Source of the DNA: Trichomonas vaginalis G3
Lineage: Eukaryota; Parabasalia; Trichomonadida; Trichomonadidae
Assembly (NCBI RefSeq): GCF_026262505.1
Contig: NC_067205.1
Location: forward strand, 18,101,645 to 18,165,644
Direction: 5' to 3'
Length of the DNA stretch: 64,000 nt
Shown here one piece after another: positions 25,311-37,883 of this stretch (its first letter is position 1; every line of letters begins with the position of its first letter). Both the position numbers and the translations under genes were made by a program. The notes beneath the pieces were generated by a model that worked only from the letters and a program-made list of their open reading frames with translations, did no database searches and was not told the DNA's origin.

Positions 25311-26520
25311 TGAAGTAAGAGAGAAGCATCTTGATGAGAGAGGAAGCACCCCTTGATGAAGAGAGGAAGTACTTGTTGAAGAGAGGAAGCACTCTTGATG
25401 AAGAGAGGAAGTACTTTGTTGAAGAGAGGAAGCATCTTGATGAAGAGAGGAAGCACTTGTTGAAGAGGAAGCATCTGATGAAGAGAGGAAGCACTTTGAT
25501 GAAGAGAGAAAGCACCTTGATGAAGAGAGAAGTACTTTGAAGAGAGAGGAAGCACTTGATCAAAGAGAGAAGTACTTTTGTTGAAGAGAGGAAGCAACTT
25601 GATGAAGAGAGGAAGCTGCATGATGGATGCATGATGGAGTGAGGAACATCTTGATGAAGAGAGGAAGCACCTTGATGAAGAGAGGAAGTACTTTGTTGAA
25701 GAGAGGAAGGCACCTTGAATGAAGAAGGAACACATTGATGAAGAGAGGAAGCATCTTGATCAAGAGAGAAGCACCTGATGAAGAGAGGAAGTACTTTGAA
25801 GAAGAGAGGAAGTACTTTTGAAGAAGAGAGGGAAGCACTTTGAAGAAGAGAGGAAGCACTTTGTTGAAGAGAGGAAGGCAACCTGAGATCAAAGAGAGGA
25901 AGTACTTTGTTGAAGAGAGGGAAGTTACTTTGAAGAGAGAGGAAGACTTTGTTGAAGAGAGGAAGCATCTTGATGAAGAGAGGAACGCACCTTGATGAAG
26001 AGAGGAAGCACCTTGATGAGAAGGAAGTACTTTAAGAAGAGAGGAAGTACTTTGTGAAGAGAGATAAGCATTGTTGAAGAGAGGAGAGCATCTTGATCAA
26101 GAGAGGAAGTACTTTGAAGAAGAGAGGAAGCACCTTGATGAAGAGAGGAAGCATCTTTGTTGAGAGAGGAAGTACTTTGAAGAAGTGAGAGGAAGCACTT
26201 TGTTGAAGAGAAGGAAAGCACCTGTGATGATGAAGAGAGGAATACTTTGTTGAAGAGAGGAAGCATCTTGATGAAGAGAGGAAGTACTTTGTGAAGAGAG
26301 GAAAGCACCTTGATGAAGAAGAGGAAGCACTTGAGTTGAAAGAGAGGAAGCACCTTGATGAAGAGAGGACAGTACTTTGAAGAAGAGAGGAAGCACCTCT
26401 TAGGAGTAGAAGAAGGAGGAAGCACTTTGTTGAAGAGAGGAAGCACCTTAAGAGGCAGCACCTTAATGCAAGAGAGGAAGTTACTTTTGTTGAGAGAGAG
26501 GAAGACTCTTGAGTCAAGAG
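25311..26520 (+). repeat. Heptad minisatellite, plus orientation, moderately noisy
   Basis: Units as before. One good copy of the 32-bp punctuation element lies at about 25,614-25,646, preceded by KQLDEER, the class A context. Indels increase toward 26,500. The block ends at an orientation flip near 26,525. Confidence 0.93.
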
Positions 26521-26540
26521 AGATCATATATATTACTTCT
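26510..26540. other. Orientation flip, plus to minus
   Basis: The repeat reads GAGGAAG on the left and CTTCCTC on the right. The joint holds a short AT-rich non-unit segment, AGATCATATATATTACTTC. I could not match the order of heptad types on the two sides as a perfect mirror, so a simple fold-back read is not proven. Confidence 0.85.
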
Positions 26541-29500
26541 CAAAGTACTTCCTTCTTCAACAAAGTACTTCCTCTCTTGTCATCAAGGTGCTTCCTCTCT
26601 TCACAAAGTGCTTCCTCTCTTTCTATCAAAGTGCTCCTCTCTCTTCACAAAGTTACTTCCTCTTCTTCATCAAGATGCTTCTCTCTCAACAAAGTACTTC
26701 CTCTCTTCATCAAGTGCTTCCTCTCTTCAACAAAGTACTTCCTCTCTTCATTCAAGATGCTTCCTCTTCTTCAATCAAAGTAGCTTCCTCTCTTATCAAG
26801 GTGCTTCCTCTCTTCAAACACCATTCAAAATGCGTTCCTCTCTTCTTTCAAAAGTACTTCCTCTCTTTCAACAAAGTGCTTCCTCTCTTCATCAAGATGC
26901 TTCCTCTCTCTTCAACAAGTGCTCCTCCTCTTCATCAAGATTGCTTCCTCTCTTCACAAGTGCTTCTCTCTTCATCAAAGTACTTCCTCTCTTCTCAAAG
27001 ACTTCCCTCTCTTCATCAAGGTGCTTCCTCTCTTCATCAAGTGCTTCCCTCTACTTCCATCAAGATGTTCCTTCTCTTCAATCAAAAGTGCTCCATCATG
27101 CAGCTTCCTCTCTTCAATCAAGTACTTCCTCTCTTCAACAAGTTACGCTTCCTCTCTTCATCATCAGCTTCCTCTCTTCAACAAAGTGCTTCCTTCTCTT
27201 CATCAAGGGCTTCTCTCTCTTCAAAGTAGCTTTCCTCTCTTCTTCAAAGTACTTCCTCTCTTCTATACAAAGTCTTCCTCTCTTAATCAAGATGACTCCT
27301 CTCTTCAGTCATGTGCTTCCTATCTTCATCAAGTGCTTCTCTCTCTTCACAAGTATTTCCTCTCTTCATCAAGGTGCTTCCTCTCTCATCAAGATCTGTC
27401 CATCAGATCCATCGTCTTCTCATCAAAGTTACTTCCTCTTCTTCAACAAAAGTACTTCCTCTCCTTCATCAAGGTGCTTCTCGTCTTCCTCGGTCTTCAT
27501 CAAGGTGCTTCCTCTCTTCATCAAAGTTGCTTCCTCTCTTCATCAATGATGCTTCCTCTCTTCAACAAAGTGCTTTCCTCTCTTCATCAAGATGCTTCCT
27601 CTCTTCAACAAAGTCACGTCTTCCTGTCTTCTATCAAGATGCTTCCTCTCTTCAACAAAGTACTCTCTCTTCATCAAGGTGCTTCATCTTCTTCATCAAG
27701 ATGCTTCTCTTCTCTCTTCTTCAAAGTACTTCCTCTCTTCAATCAAGATGCTTCCTCTCTTCATCAAACTTCCTCTCTTCATCAAGGTGCTTCCTCTCTT
27801 CATCAGGATACGGCTTCCTCAAACATCTCCATCCATCATGCATCTACCTCTCTCATAAGTGCTTCCTCTCTTCAGTCAAAGTACTTCCTCTCTTGCTCAA
27901 GATGGCTTCCTATCTCATCGAGCTTCCTCTCTTCAACAAAGTGCTTCCTCTCTTCTCAAGATCAGCTTCTCTCTTCAACAAAGTACTTCTTCTCTTTCAT
28001 CAAATGCTTCCTCTCTTCAATCCAAATGTAGCTTCCTCTTTCATTCAAGAGCTTCCTCTCTTTCAACAAAGTACTTCCTCTCTTCATCAAGATGCTTCTC
28101 TCTCTTCACACAAGTACTTCTCTCTTCATAAAGATGCTTCCTCTCTTCACAAAGTGCTTCTCTCTCATCAAGTAATGCTTCCTCTCTTCTTAAACAAAGT
28201 ACTTCCTCTCTTTGGCCATCAAGCATGCTTCCCTCTCTTCAGACCAAAGTGCTTCTCTCCTTCTTCAAATGGCTTCGCTCTCTCTTCTTCAACAAAGTGC
28301 TTCCTCTCTTCACAAAGTACTTCCTCTCTTCAACAAAGTGCTTCCTCCTTCATCAAGGTGCTTCTCTCTTCATCAAGATGCTTCCTCTCTCAACAAAGTG
28401 CTTCCCTCTCTTCATCAATCAAGATGCTTCCTCTCTTCAACAAAGTCTTTCCTCTCTTCATCAAGATGCTCTCCTCTCTTCAACAAAGTACTTCTCTCTT
28501 CCATATCAAGATGCTTCCTCTCTTCAACAAAGTACTTCCTCTCTTCATTAAGATCTTCCTCTCTTCAACAAAGTGCGTTTCCTCTCTATCTTCAAATACT
28601 TTCCTCTCTTTCATCAGATGCTTCCTCTCTTCATCAATATAGCTATCTCTCTTCATCAAGGTGCTTCCTCATCTTCTCTCATGTCTCATCTCTTCATCAA
28701 CGAGCTTCCTCACTCCATCATGCACTCCCATTCATGCAGCTTCCTCTCTTCTTCAAAGCTTTCTTCTTCATAAGCCTCTTCTCAAATGCAGCTTCCTCTC
28801 TTCACAAGGTGCTTCCTCTCTATTCTTCAAAACTTCCTCTCTTCATCAAGGTGCTTCCTCTCTTCATCAAGTGCTTTCCTCTCTTCATTCAAGATGCTTC
28901 TCTCTTCAACAAAGTGCTTCCTCTTTCTTCAAAGTACTTCCTCTCTTCAACAAAGACTTCCTCTCTTAAATCAAGATGATCTCCTCTCTTCAACAAAGTA
29001 CTTCCTCTCTTCATCAAGATGCTTCCTCTCTTCATCAAAGTGCTTCCTCTCTTCATCAAGGTGCGACTTCCTCTCTTCTTCAAAGTACTTCCTCTCTTCA
29101 TCAAGATGCTTCCTCTCTTCAACAAAGTGCTTCTCTCTTCTTCAAAGTGCTTCCTCTCTTCTTCCAAGTATGCTTCCTCTCTTCTCTACTTCAACGTGCT
29201 TCCTCTCTTCAACAAAGTTCTCCTCTTCTTCATCAAGATGCTTCCTCTCTTCAACAAAGGTACTTCCTCTCTTCATCAAGATGCTTCCTCTTCAACAAAT
29301 GAAGCTACTTCCTCTCTTATCAAGGTGCTTCCTCTCTTCATCAAGATGTCTCTCTTTCATCTTCTCTCTTCAACAAAGTACTTCCTCTCTTCATCAAGAT
29401 GCTTCCTTTTTTTCCTTTTCATTACGAAAGTGCTTCCTCTCTTGATCAACGGTGCTTCCTGCTCTCTCATAGATGCTTCCTCCTTCTTCAAAGTACTTCC

Positions 29501-32500
29501 ATCATACAAAGTACTTCCTCTCTTCATCAAGGTGCTTCCTCTCTTCATCAAGATGCTTCCTCACTCCATACATGCATCCATTCATGCAGCTCTCTCCATC
29601 ACTCTTCTTCAAAGTGCTTCCTCTCTTCATCAAGATGCTCTCGTGTCTCTCTCTTCAACAAAGTATCTTCCTCTCTCTTCATCAAGATGCTTTCCTTCTT
29701 CAACAAAGTACTTTCCTCTCTTATTAAGATGCTTCCTCTCTTCAACAAGTGCTTCCTCTCTTCTTCAAAGGCTTCCTCTCTTCTTCTCAAAGTACTTCCT
29801 CTCTTCATCAAGTGCTTCTTCTCTCATATGATCAAGACCTCCCTCTTTCAAAGCTCTTCCTCTCTTCATCAAGGTGCTTCCTCTCTTCATCAAGGTGCTT
29901 CCTCTCTTCATAAGATCTCCTCTCTTACAAAGCTTCCTCTCTTCATCAAGATGCTTCCTTCTCTTCAACAAAGTACTTCCTCTCTTCTTTCAAGATGCTT
30001 CCTCTCTTCAACAAATGCTTCCTCTCTTCATAAGATGCTTCCCTCTCACAAGTGCTTCCTCTCTTCATCAAGATGCTTCCTCTCTTCTCAACAAGTGACT
30101 TCCTTCTCTGTATCAACAGTGCTTCTCTCTCTTCATCAAAGTGCTTCCTCTCTTCACAAGTGCATTCCCTCCTTCTTCAAAGTCTTTCCTCTCTTATCAA
30201 GATGCTTCTCTCTTCCAAAGTGCTTCCTCTCTCTTAAAGTTTCCTCTCTTCAACAAAGTACTCCTCTCTTAATCAAGGTGCTTCCTCTCTTCAATCAAAG
30301 ATGCTTCCTCTCTTCATCAAGATGCTTCCTCTCTTCAACAAAACTTCCTCTCTTCATCAAGATGCTTCCTCTCTTCACAAAGTACTTCCTCTCTTCATCA
30401 AGTGCTTCCTCTCTTATCAAGATGCCTCCTTCTCTTCTTCGTAAAAGTATGCTTCCTCTCTTCATCAAGATGCTTCCTCTCTTCAAGTATTGCTTCCTTC
30501 TCTTGATCAAGGTCTTCTTCTCTCATTCAAGTGCTTACTCATCATGTCATAATGAGCTTCCTCTTCTTCATCAAAGTGCTTCCTCTCTTCATCAAGGTGC
30601 TTCCTCTCTCATGCATTCCATCATGCAGCTTCCTTCTCTTCATCAAGATGTCTCTCTTCCAAACTGCCTTATCCTCCTCATCAAGATGCATTCCTCCTCA
30701 TCTCAAATGCAAAGTACTTCCTCTCTTCATCAAAGCTTCCTCTTTCTCAAAGAAGTACTTCCTTCTTCATTACAGAGCTTCCTCTCTTCAACAAAGTGCT
30801 CTCTTCACATTCTCTCTTCATCAAGATGCTTCCTCTCTTCTTCAAAGTACTTCCTCTCTTCATCAGGTGCTTCCTCTCTTATCAAGGTGCTTCCTCTCTT
30901 CATCAAGGTGCTTCCTCTCTTCATCCATCCATCAAGTGCAGCTTCCTCTCTTCATCAAGATTGCTTCCTCTCTTCAACAAAATCTTCCTCTCTTATCAAG
31001 GTGCTTCCTCTCTCTCTTCAAAGTACTTCCTCTCTTCATTAAAGATGCTTCCTCTCTACAAAGTGCTTCCTCTCTTCAAAGATGCTTCTCTCTCTCTCTT
31101 CATCAAGAGGCTTCCTCTCTTCTTCAAAGTACCTTCTCTCTTCATCAAGGTGCTTCCTCTCTTCACAAAGTGCTTCCTCTCTTCATCAAGATGCTTCCTC
31201 TCTTCAACAAAGTACTTCCTTCTTCATCAAGGTGCTTCTCTCTTCTTCAAAGTACTTCCTCTCTTCATCAAGGTGCTTCCTCTCTCATCACAAAGTAGCT
31301 TCCTCTCTTCAACAAGTGCTTCCTCTCTTTTCAAAGTGCTTCCTCTCTTCATCAAGACTGCTTCCTATCTCTCTTCAACAAAGTGCTTCCTCTCTTCATC
31401 AAGATGTTCCTCTCTTCAACAAAGTACTTCCTCTCTTATCAAGTTGTTTCCTCTCTTCAACAAAGTACTTCCTCTCTTTATCAGAGTGCTTCCTCTCTTC
31501 ATCAAGGTACATTCCTCTCTTTCATCAAGGTGCTTCCTCTCTTCATCAAGATGCTTCCTCTCTACTCACATTCATGCTTCCATCATGCAGCTCTCTCTTC
31601 ATCAAGTGCTTCCTCTCTTCTTCAAGGGCTTCCTCTCTTGATCAGATGCTTCCTCTCTTCATCAAGGTGCTTCCTCTCTCATTCTCAAGGTGCTTCCTCT
31701 CTTCATCACGGTGCTTCCTCTTCTTCAATCAAGTGCTTCCTCCTCTCCTCCATCAAGCTTCCTCATGCTAACACTTCCTCTCTTTCAACAAAGATATTCC
31801 TCTCATCATGTGCATCCTCCTCTCATCAAGGTGCTTCCTCTCTTCGTACTTCCTCTCTTCATCAAGGTGCCTCTCTCTTCTCTTCTTCAATGCTTCCTCT
31901 CTTCCAAAGTACTTCCTCTCTTCTCAAGAATCAATGCTTCCTCTCTTCAACAAAGTTTCCTCTCTTTCATCAGATTGCTTCCTCTCTTCATCAAGATGCC
32001 TTCCGTCTCCTTTCATCAAGATGCTTCCTCTCGTGATTCTCTTCATCAAGGTGCTTCCTCTCTCTTCATCAAGGTGCTTCCTCTCTCACAAGTCTTCCTT
32101 CTTCATCAAGGTGCTTCCTCTCTCTCAAGATGCCTTCCTCTCATCAATCAAAGTGCTTTACTCTTCTTCATCAAATGCTTCCTCTCTTCATCAAGGTGCT
32201 TCCTCTCTTTCATCAAGGTGCTTCCTCTTCTTCATCAAAGGTGCTTCCTCTCTTATCAATGTACTTCCCTTCTTCATCAAGATGCTTCCTCTCTTCATCA
32301 AATGCTTCCTCTCTTCATCAAGGTGCTTCCTCTCTTCATCAAGGTGCTTCTCTCTTCATCAAGGTGCTTCCTCTCTTCTTCAAATGCAGCTTCCTCTCTT
32401 TCAACAAAGTACTTTCCTCTCTTGCTCAAGATGCACTTCCATACGTCCTCTCTTCTTCAAAGTGCTTCTCTCTTCAACAAAGTACTTCCTCTCTTCATCA

Positions 32501-34015
32501 AGGTGCTTCCTCTCTCTTTACAAGTACTTCCTCTCTTCTATCAAATGCTTCCTCTCTTCAACAAAGTACTTCCTCTCTTCATCAAGTGCTTCTCTCTTCT
32601 TCAAAGTACTTCCTCTCTTGATCAAAGGTGACTTCCTCTCTTCATCAAGGTGCCTCTCCTTCGTGTTCTTCGTCTTCATCAAGATGCTTCCTCTCTTCAA
32701 CAAGTGCTTCCTCTCTTCATCAAGATGACTTCCTCTCTTCAACGAAGTACTTCTCTCTTGGCATCAAGATGCTTCCTCTCTTCTTCAAAGTATCCCCTCT
32801 TTTTCAAAGTGCTTCCTCTCTTCAACAAAATACGTTTCCATTCATTATCAAGTCTCTCTTTCAAAATGCTCTTACTCAAGGTGCTTCTCTCTTCATCAAG
32901 ATGCTTCCTCTCTTCTTCAAAAGTATTTCCTCTCTTAACAAAGTACTTCTCTTCATCAAGGTGCTTCTCTCTTCATCAAGAATGCTTCCTCTCTCATCAA
33001 GATGCTTCCTCTCTCATCATGCATCATCATCAGCTTCCTCTTCTCTCAAGTACTTCCTCTCTTCATCAAAGTACTTCCTCTCTTGCTCAAGATGCCTTCT
33101 ATTCAACAAGGTGCTTTCCTCTCTCATCACAGTTCACGTCTCCTCCTCTTCATCAAAGTGCTTCTCTCTTCATCAAGAGATGCTTCCTCTCTTCAAATCA
33201 AAGTGCTTCCTCTCTTCATCAAATGCTTAACTCTCTTCAACAAATACTTCCTCTCTTCATCAGATGCTTCCTCTCTTTCAACAAAGTGCTTCCTCTCTTG
33301 ATCAAGGTGCTTCCTCTCCTTGGCATTCAAATGCTTCCTCTCTTCATCAAGAGTGCTTCCTCTCTTCTTCGCAACAAGCACTTCTCTAGTCATAAGGTGC
33401 TTCCTCTCTTGATCTGCTCTCTTAACAAGTTCCTCTCTCTTCAAAACTGCTTCTCTCTTCTTCATCAAAAGTGCATTTCCTCTCTTCATCAAGGTGCTTC
33501 CTCTCTTCATCAAGATGCTTCCTCACTCGCATCATGCATCCATCATGCAGTTCCTTCTTCATCAAGGTCTCTTCCATCTCTTCGTCAAAGTGCTTCCTCT
33601 CTTCTTCAAATGAGCTTCTCTCTCATCATTGATCATGCTTCTCTCTTCAACAAAGTACTTCCTCTCTCTCATCATCAGCTTCCTCTCTTCAACAAAGTAC
33701 TTCTTTTCTCAAGATGCTTTCCTTCTTCAACAATACTTCCTCTCTTCATTAAGATCTTCCTCTCTTCATCAAGTATTCCTCTCTTCATCAAGATGTCCTC
33801 TCATTCAACTCCTCATGCATCTCATACATGCATGCTTCCTCTCTTCACAAAGTGCTTCCTCTTCTTCATCAAGCGTTGCTTCCTTCTTCATCAAGATGCC
33901 TCACTCCAACTCTTGATCACAGGCAGCTTACCTCTCTTCAACAAATGTACTCTCCTCTTCATAGTCAGGTCTTCCTCTTTCTTCGAAAATACTCCTTCTC
34001 TCACTTCAAGACCTC
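26535..34015 (-). repeat. Heptad minisatellite, minus orientation, noisy block
   Basis: The same 21-bp unit on the opposite strand (CTTCCTCTCTTC-ATCAAGGTG and variants). Indels occur in most units, giving only short heptad frames on the minus strand. Altered punctuation elements (CACTCCATCATGCATCC-like) occur near 27,825, 28,715, 29,555, 31,565, 33,010, 33,525 and 33,815. The high error load begins and ends with the flipped orientation, which argues that this ~7.5 kb was filled from a single low-accuracy source. Confidence 0.93.
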
Positions 34016-34030
34016 TCTCTGACATACTAT
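34010..34030. other. Orientation flip, minus to plus
   Basis: The array changes strand within about 15 bases at CTCTGACATACTATGAGAGG. Sequence quality changes from noisy to nearly perfect at the same point. The joint again contains a short CATA/TAT motif. Confidence 0.85.
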
Positions 34031-34092
34031 GAGAGGAAGCACCTTGATGAAGAGAGGAAGCACTTTGATGAAGAGAGGAAGCTGCATGATGG

Positions 34093-34434
34093 ATGCATGA
34101 TGGAGTGAGGAAGCATCTTGATGAAGAGAGGAAGCACCTTGATGAAGAGAGGAAGCACCTTGATGAAGAGAGGAAGCATCTTGATGAAGAGAGGAAGCAC
34201 TTTGTTGAAGAGAGGAAGTACTTTGAAGAAGAGAGGAAGCACTTTGAAGAAGAGAGGAAGCACTTTGTTGAAGAGAGGAAGCATCTTGATCAAGAGAGGA
34301 AGCACCTTGATGAAGAGAGGAAGTACTTTGAAGAAGAGAGGAAGCACCTTGATCAAGAGAGGAAGCACCTTGATGAAGAGAGGAAGCACTTTGATAAAGA
34401 GAGGAAGCTGCATGATGGATGCATGATGGAGTGA
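34093..34434 (+). other. Open heptad frame between spacers (113 codons)
   Basis: Opens at the spacer ATG (MHDGVRKHLDEER) and closes in the next spacer as KLHDGCMME-stop. It contains 14 heptads, including one KHFDKER (GATAAA) just before the closing spacer. It is one link in the chain of frames that overlap by 16 nt. Repeat-encoded; no independent evidence of expression. Confidence 0.35.
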
Positions 34435-35069
34435 GGAAGCATCTTGATGAAGAGAGGAAGCACCTTGATGAAGAGAGGAAGCATCTTGATGAAGAGAGGA
34501 AGCACTTTGTTGAAGAGAGGAAGTACTTTGAAGAAGAGAGGAAGCACTTTGAAGAAGAGAGGAAGCACTTGTTGAAGAGAGGAAGCATCTTGATGAAGAG
34601 AGGAAGCACTTTGATGAAGAGAGGAAGTACTTTGAAGAAGAGAGGAAGCACCTTGATGAAGAGAGGAAGTACTTTGAAGAAGAGAGGAAGCACCTTGATC
34701 AAGAGAGGAAGTATTTTGTTGAAGAGAGGAAGCAACTTGATGAAGAGAGGAAGCTGCATGATGGATGCATGATGGAGTGAGGAAGCATCTTGATGAAGAG
34801 AGGAAGCACCTTGATGAAGAGAGGAAGCACCTTGATGAAGAGAGGAAGTACTTTGTTGAAGAGAGGAAGTATTTGAAGAAGAGAGGAAGCATCTTGATGA
34901 AGAGGAAGCACCTTGATGAAGAGAGGAAGCACTTTGTTGAAGAGAGGAAGCTGTATGATGAAGAGAGGAAGCACCTTGTTGAGAAGAGGAAGCTGCATCT
35001 TGAGCAAGAGAGGAAGTACTTTGATGAAGAGAGGAAGTACTTTGAAAGAGAGAGGAAGCTGCATGATGG

Positions 35070-36107
35070 ATGCATGATGGAGTGAGGAAGCATCTTGATG
35101 GAGTGAGGAAGCATCTTGATGAAGAGAGGAAGCACCTTGATGAAGAGAGGAAGTACTTTGTTGAAGAGAGGAAGTACTTTGAAGAAGAGAGGAAGCATCT
35201 TGATGAAGAGAGGAAGCACCTTGATGAAGAGAGGAAGCACTTTGTTGAAGAGAGGAAGCATCTTGATGAAGAGAGGAAGCACTTTGTTGAAGAGAGGAAG
35301 CATCTTAATGAAGAGAGGAAGTACTTTGTTGAAGAGAGGAAGCACCTTGATGAAGAGAGGAAGCATCTTGATGAAGAGAGGAAGCACTTTGTTGAAGAGA
35401 GGAAGCATCTTGATCAAGAGAGGAAGTACTTTGAAGAAGAGAGGAAGCACCTTGATGAAGAGAGGAAGCACTTTGTTGAAGAGAGGAAGCACCTTGATGA
35501 AGAGAGGAAGTACTTTGAAGAAGAGAGGAAGCACCTTGATGAAGAGAGGAAGTACTTTGAAGAAGAGAGGAAGCATCTTAATGAAGAGAGGAAGTACTTT
35601 GTTGAAGAGAGGAAGCATCTTGATGAAGAGAGGAAGTACTTTGAAGAAGAGAGGAAGCACCTTGATGAAGAGAGGAAGTACTTTGTTGAAGAGAGGAAGC
35701 ATCTTGATGAAGAGAGGAAGTACTTTGTTGAAGAGAGGAAGCTGCATCTTGAGCAAGAGAGGAAGTACTTTGTTGAAGAGAGGAAGCTGCATGATGAAGA
35801 GAGGAAGCACCTTGATGAAGAGAGGAAGCACCTTGATGAAGAGAGGAAGCACCTTGATGAAGAGAGGAAGTACTTTGAAGAAGAGAGGAAGCACTTTGAA
35901 GAAGAGAGGAAGCACTTTGTTGAAGAGAGGAAGCATCTTGATCAAGAGAGGAAGCACGTTGATGAAGAGAGGAAGCACCTTGATGAAGAGAGGAAGCACC
36001 TTGATGAAGAGAGGAAGCATCTTGATCAAGAGAGGAAGCACCTTGATGAAGAGAGGAAGCACTTTGATGAAGAGAGGAAGCTGCATGATGGATGCATGAT
36101 GGAGTGA
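35070..36107 (+). other. Open heptad frame between spacers (345 codons)
   Basis: A class B block: starts MHDGVRKHLDGVRKHLDEER, then ~47 heptads with one KLHLEQER octad near 35,740, and ends KLHDGCMME-stop inside the spacer at 36,078. The heptads put L or F/V at one position and E/R/K around it, compatible with a long coiled coil. The frame is intact from ATG to stop but contains nothing except repeat, and both ends lie in the punctuation element, so its boundaries come from that element rather than from a normal gene. Confidence 0.35.
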
Positions 36108-36667
36108 GGAAGCATCTTGATGAAGAGAGGAAGCACCTTGATGAAGAGAGGAAGCACCTTGATGAAGAGAGGAAGCACCTTGATGAAGAGAGGAAGCACC
36201 TTGATAAAGAGAGGAAGTACTTTGTTGAAGAGAGGAAGCATCTTGATGAAGAGAGGAAGTACTTTGTTGAAGAGAGGAAGCATCTTGATGAAGAGAGGAA
36301 GCACTTTGTTGAAGAGAGGAAGCACCTTGATGAAGAAGAGAGGAAGTACTTTGAAGAAGAGAGGAAGCACTTTGAAGAAGAGAGGAAGCACTTTGTTGAA
36401 GAGAGGAAGCATCTTGATCAAGAGAGGAAGCACCTTGATGAAGAGAGGAAGTACTTTGAAGAAGAGAGGAAGCACCTTGATCAAGAGAGGAAGTATTTTG
36501 TTGAAGAGAGGAAGCACCTTGATGAAGAGAGGAAGCATCTTGATCAAGAGAGGAAGCACCTTGATGAAGAGAGGAAGCACTTTGATGAAGAGAGGAAGTA
36601 TTTTGTTGAAGAGAGGAAGCAACTTGATGAAGAGAGGAAGCTGCATGATGGATGCATGATGGAGTGA
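36092..36667 (+). other. Open heptad frame between spacers (191 codons)
   Basis: A class A block with the marker unit KHLDKER (GATAAAGAG) near 36,200 and one 24-bp KHLDEEER octad near 36,325. It closes through KYFVEER-KQLDEER-KLHDG, the class A ending. Its first ~15 heptads are nearly the same series as the block beginning at 36,873, 781 bp downstream, showing a recent block duplication. Confidence 0.35.
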
Positions 36668-36872
36668 GGAAGCATCTTGATGAAGAGAGGAAGCACCTTG
36701 ATGAAGAGAGGAAGCACCTTGATGAAGAGAGGAAGTACTTTGAAGAAGAGAGGAAGCATCTTGATGAAGAGAGGAAGCACCTTGATGAAGAGAGGAAGCA
36801 TCTTGATCAAGAGAGGAAGCACCTTGATGAAGAGAGGAAGCACTTTGATGAAGAGAGGAAGCTGCATGATGG

Positions 36873-37592
36873 ATGCATGATGGAGTGAGGAAGCATCTTG
36901 ATGAAGAGAGGAAGCACCTTGATGAAGAGAGGAAGCACCTTGATGAAGAGAGGAAGCACCTTGATGAAGAGAGGAAGCACCTTGATAAAGAGAGGAAGTA
37001 CTTTGTTGAAGAGAGGAAGCATCTTGATGAAGAGAGGAAGTACTTTGTTGAAGAGAGGAAGCATCTTGATGAAGAGAGGAAGCACTTTGTTGAAGAGAGG
37101 AAGCACCTTGATGAAGAGAGGAAGTACTTTGAAGAAGAGAGGAAGCACTTTGAAGAAGAGAGGAAGCACTTTGTTGAAGAGAGGAAGCATCTTGATCAAG
37201 AGAGGAAGCACCTTGATGAAGAGAGGAAGTACTTTGAAGAAGAGAGGAAGCATCTTGATGAAGAGAGGAAGCACCTTGATGAAGAGAGGAAGTACTTTGT
37301 TGAAGAGAGGAAGCATCTTGATGAAGAGAGGAAGCACTTTGTTGAAGAGAGGAAGCACCTTGATGAAGAGAGGAAGTACTTTGAAGAAGAGAGGAAGCAC
37401 TTTGAAGAAGAGAGGAAGCACTTTGTTGAAGAGAGGAAGCATCTTGATCAAGAGAGGAAGCATCTTGATGAAGAGAGGAAGTACTTTGAAGAAGAGAGGA
37501 AGCACCTTGATCAAGAGAGGAAGTATTTTGTTGAAGAGAGGAAGCAACTTGATGAAGAGAGGAAGCTGCATGATGGATGCATGATGGAGTGA
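36873..37592 (+). other. Open heptad frame between spacers (239 codons)
   Basis: A class A block: five near-identical KHLDEER/KHLDKER units, then KYFVEER-KHLDEER-KYFVEER-KHLDEER-KHFVEER, with an internal near-repeat of the KYFEEER-KHFEEER-KHFVEER-KHLDQER series. It ends KYFVEER-KQLDEER-KLHDGCMME-stop. It is the longer copy of the 36,092 block. Confidence 0.35.
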
Positions 37593-37883
37593 GGAAGCAT
37601 CTTGATGAAGAGAGGAAGCACCTTGATGAAGAGAGGAAGCACCTTGATGAAGAGAGGAAGTACTTTGTTGAAGAGAGGAAGTACTTTGAAGAAGAGAGGA
37701 AGCATCTTGATGAAGAGAGGAAGCACTTGATGAAGAGAGGAAGCACTTTGTTGAAGAGAGGAAGCTGTATGATGAAGAGAGGAAGCACCTTGTTGAAGAG
37801 AGGAAGCTGCATCTTGAGCAAGAGAGGAAGTACTTTGATGAAGAGAGGAAGTACTTTGAAGAAGAGAGGAAGCTGCATGATGG

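Noticed and set aside
26400-26650. Perfect fold-back palindrome at the 26,525 flip
   Set aside because: The order of heptad types moving away from the joint is only partly mirrored on the two sides; noise prevents a firm match.
34079-34110. The spacer ATGCAT core as a regulatory site or origin
   Set aside because: ATGCAT arises simply from the junction of the two 11-bp copies; no other support.
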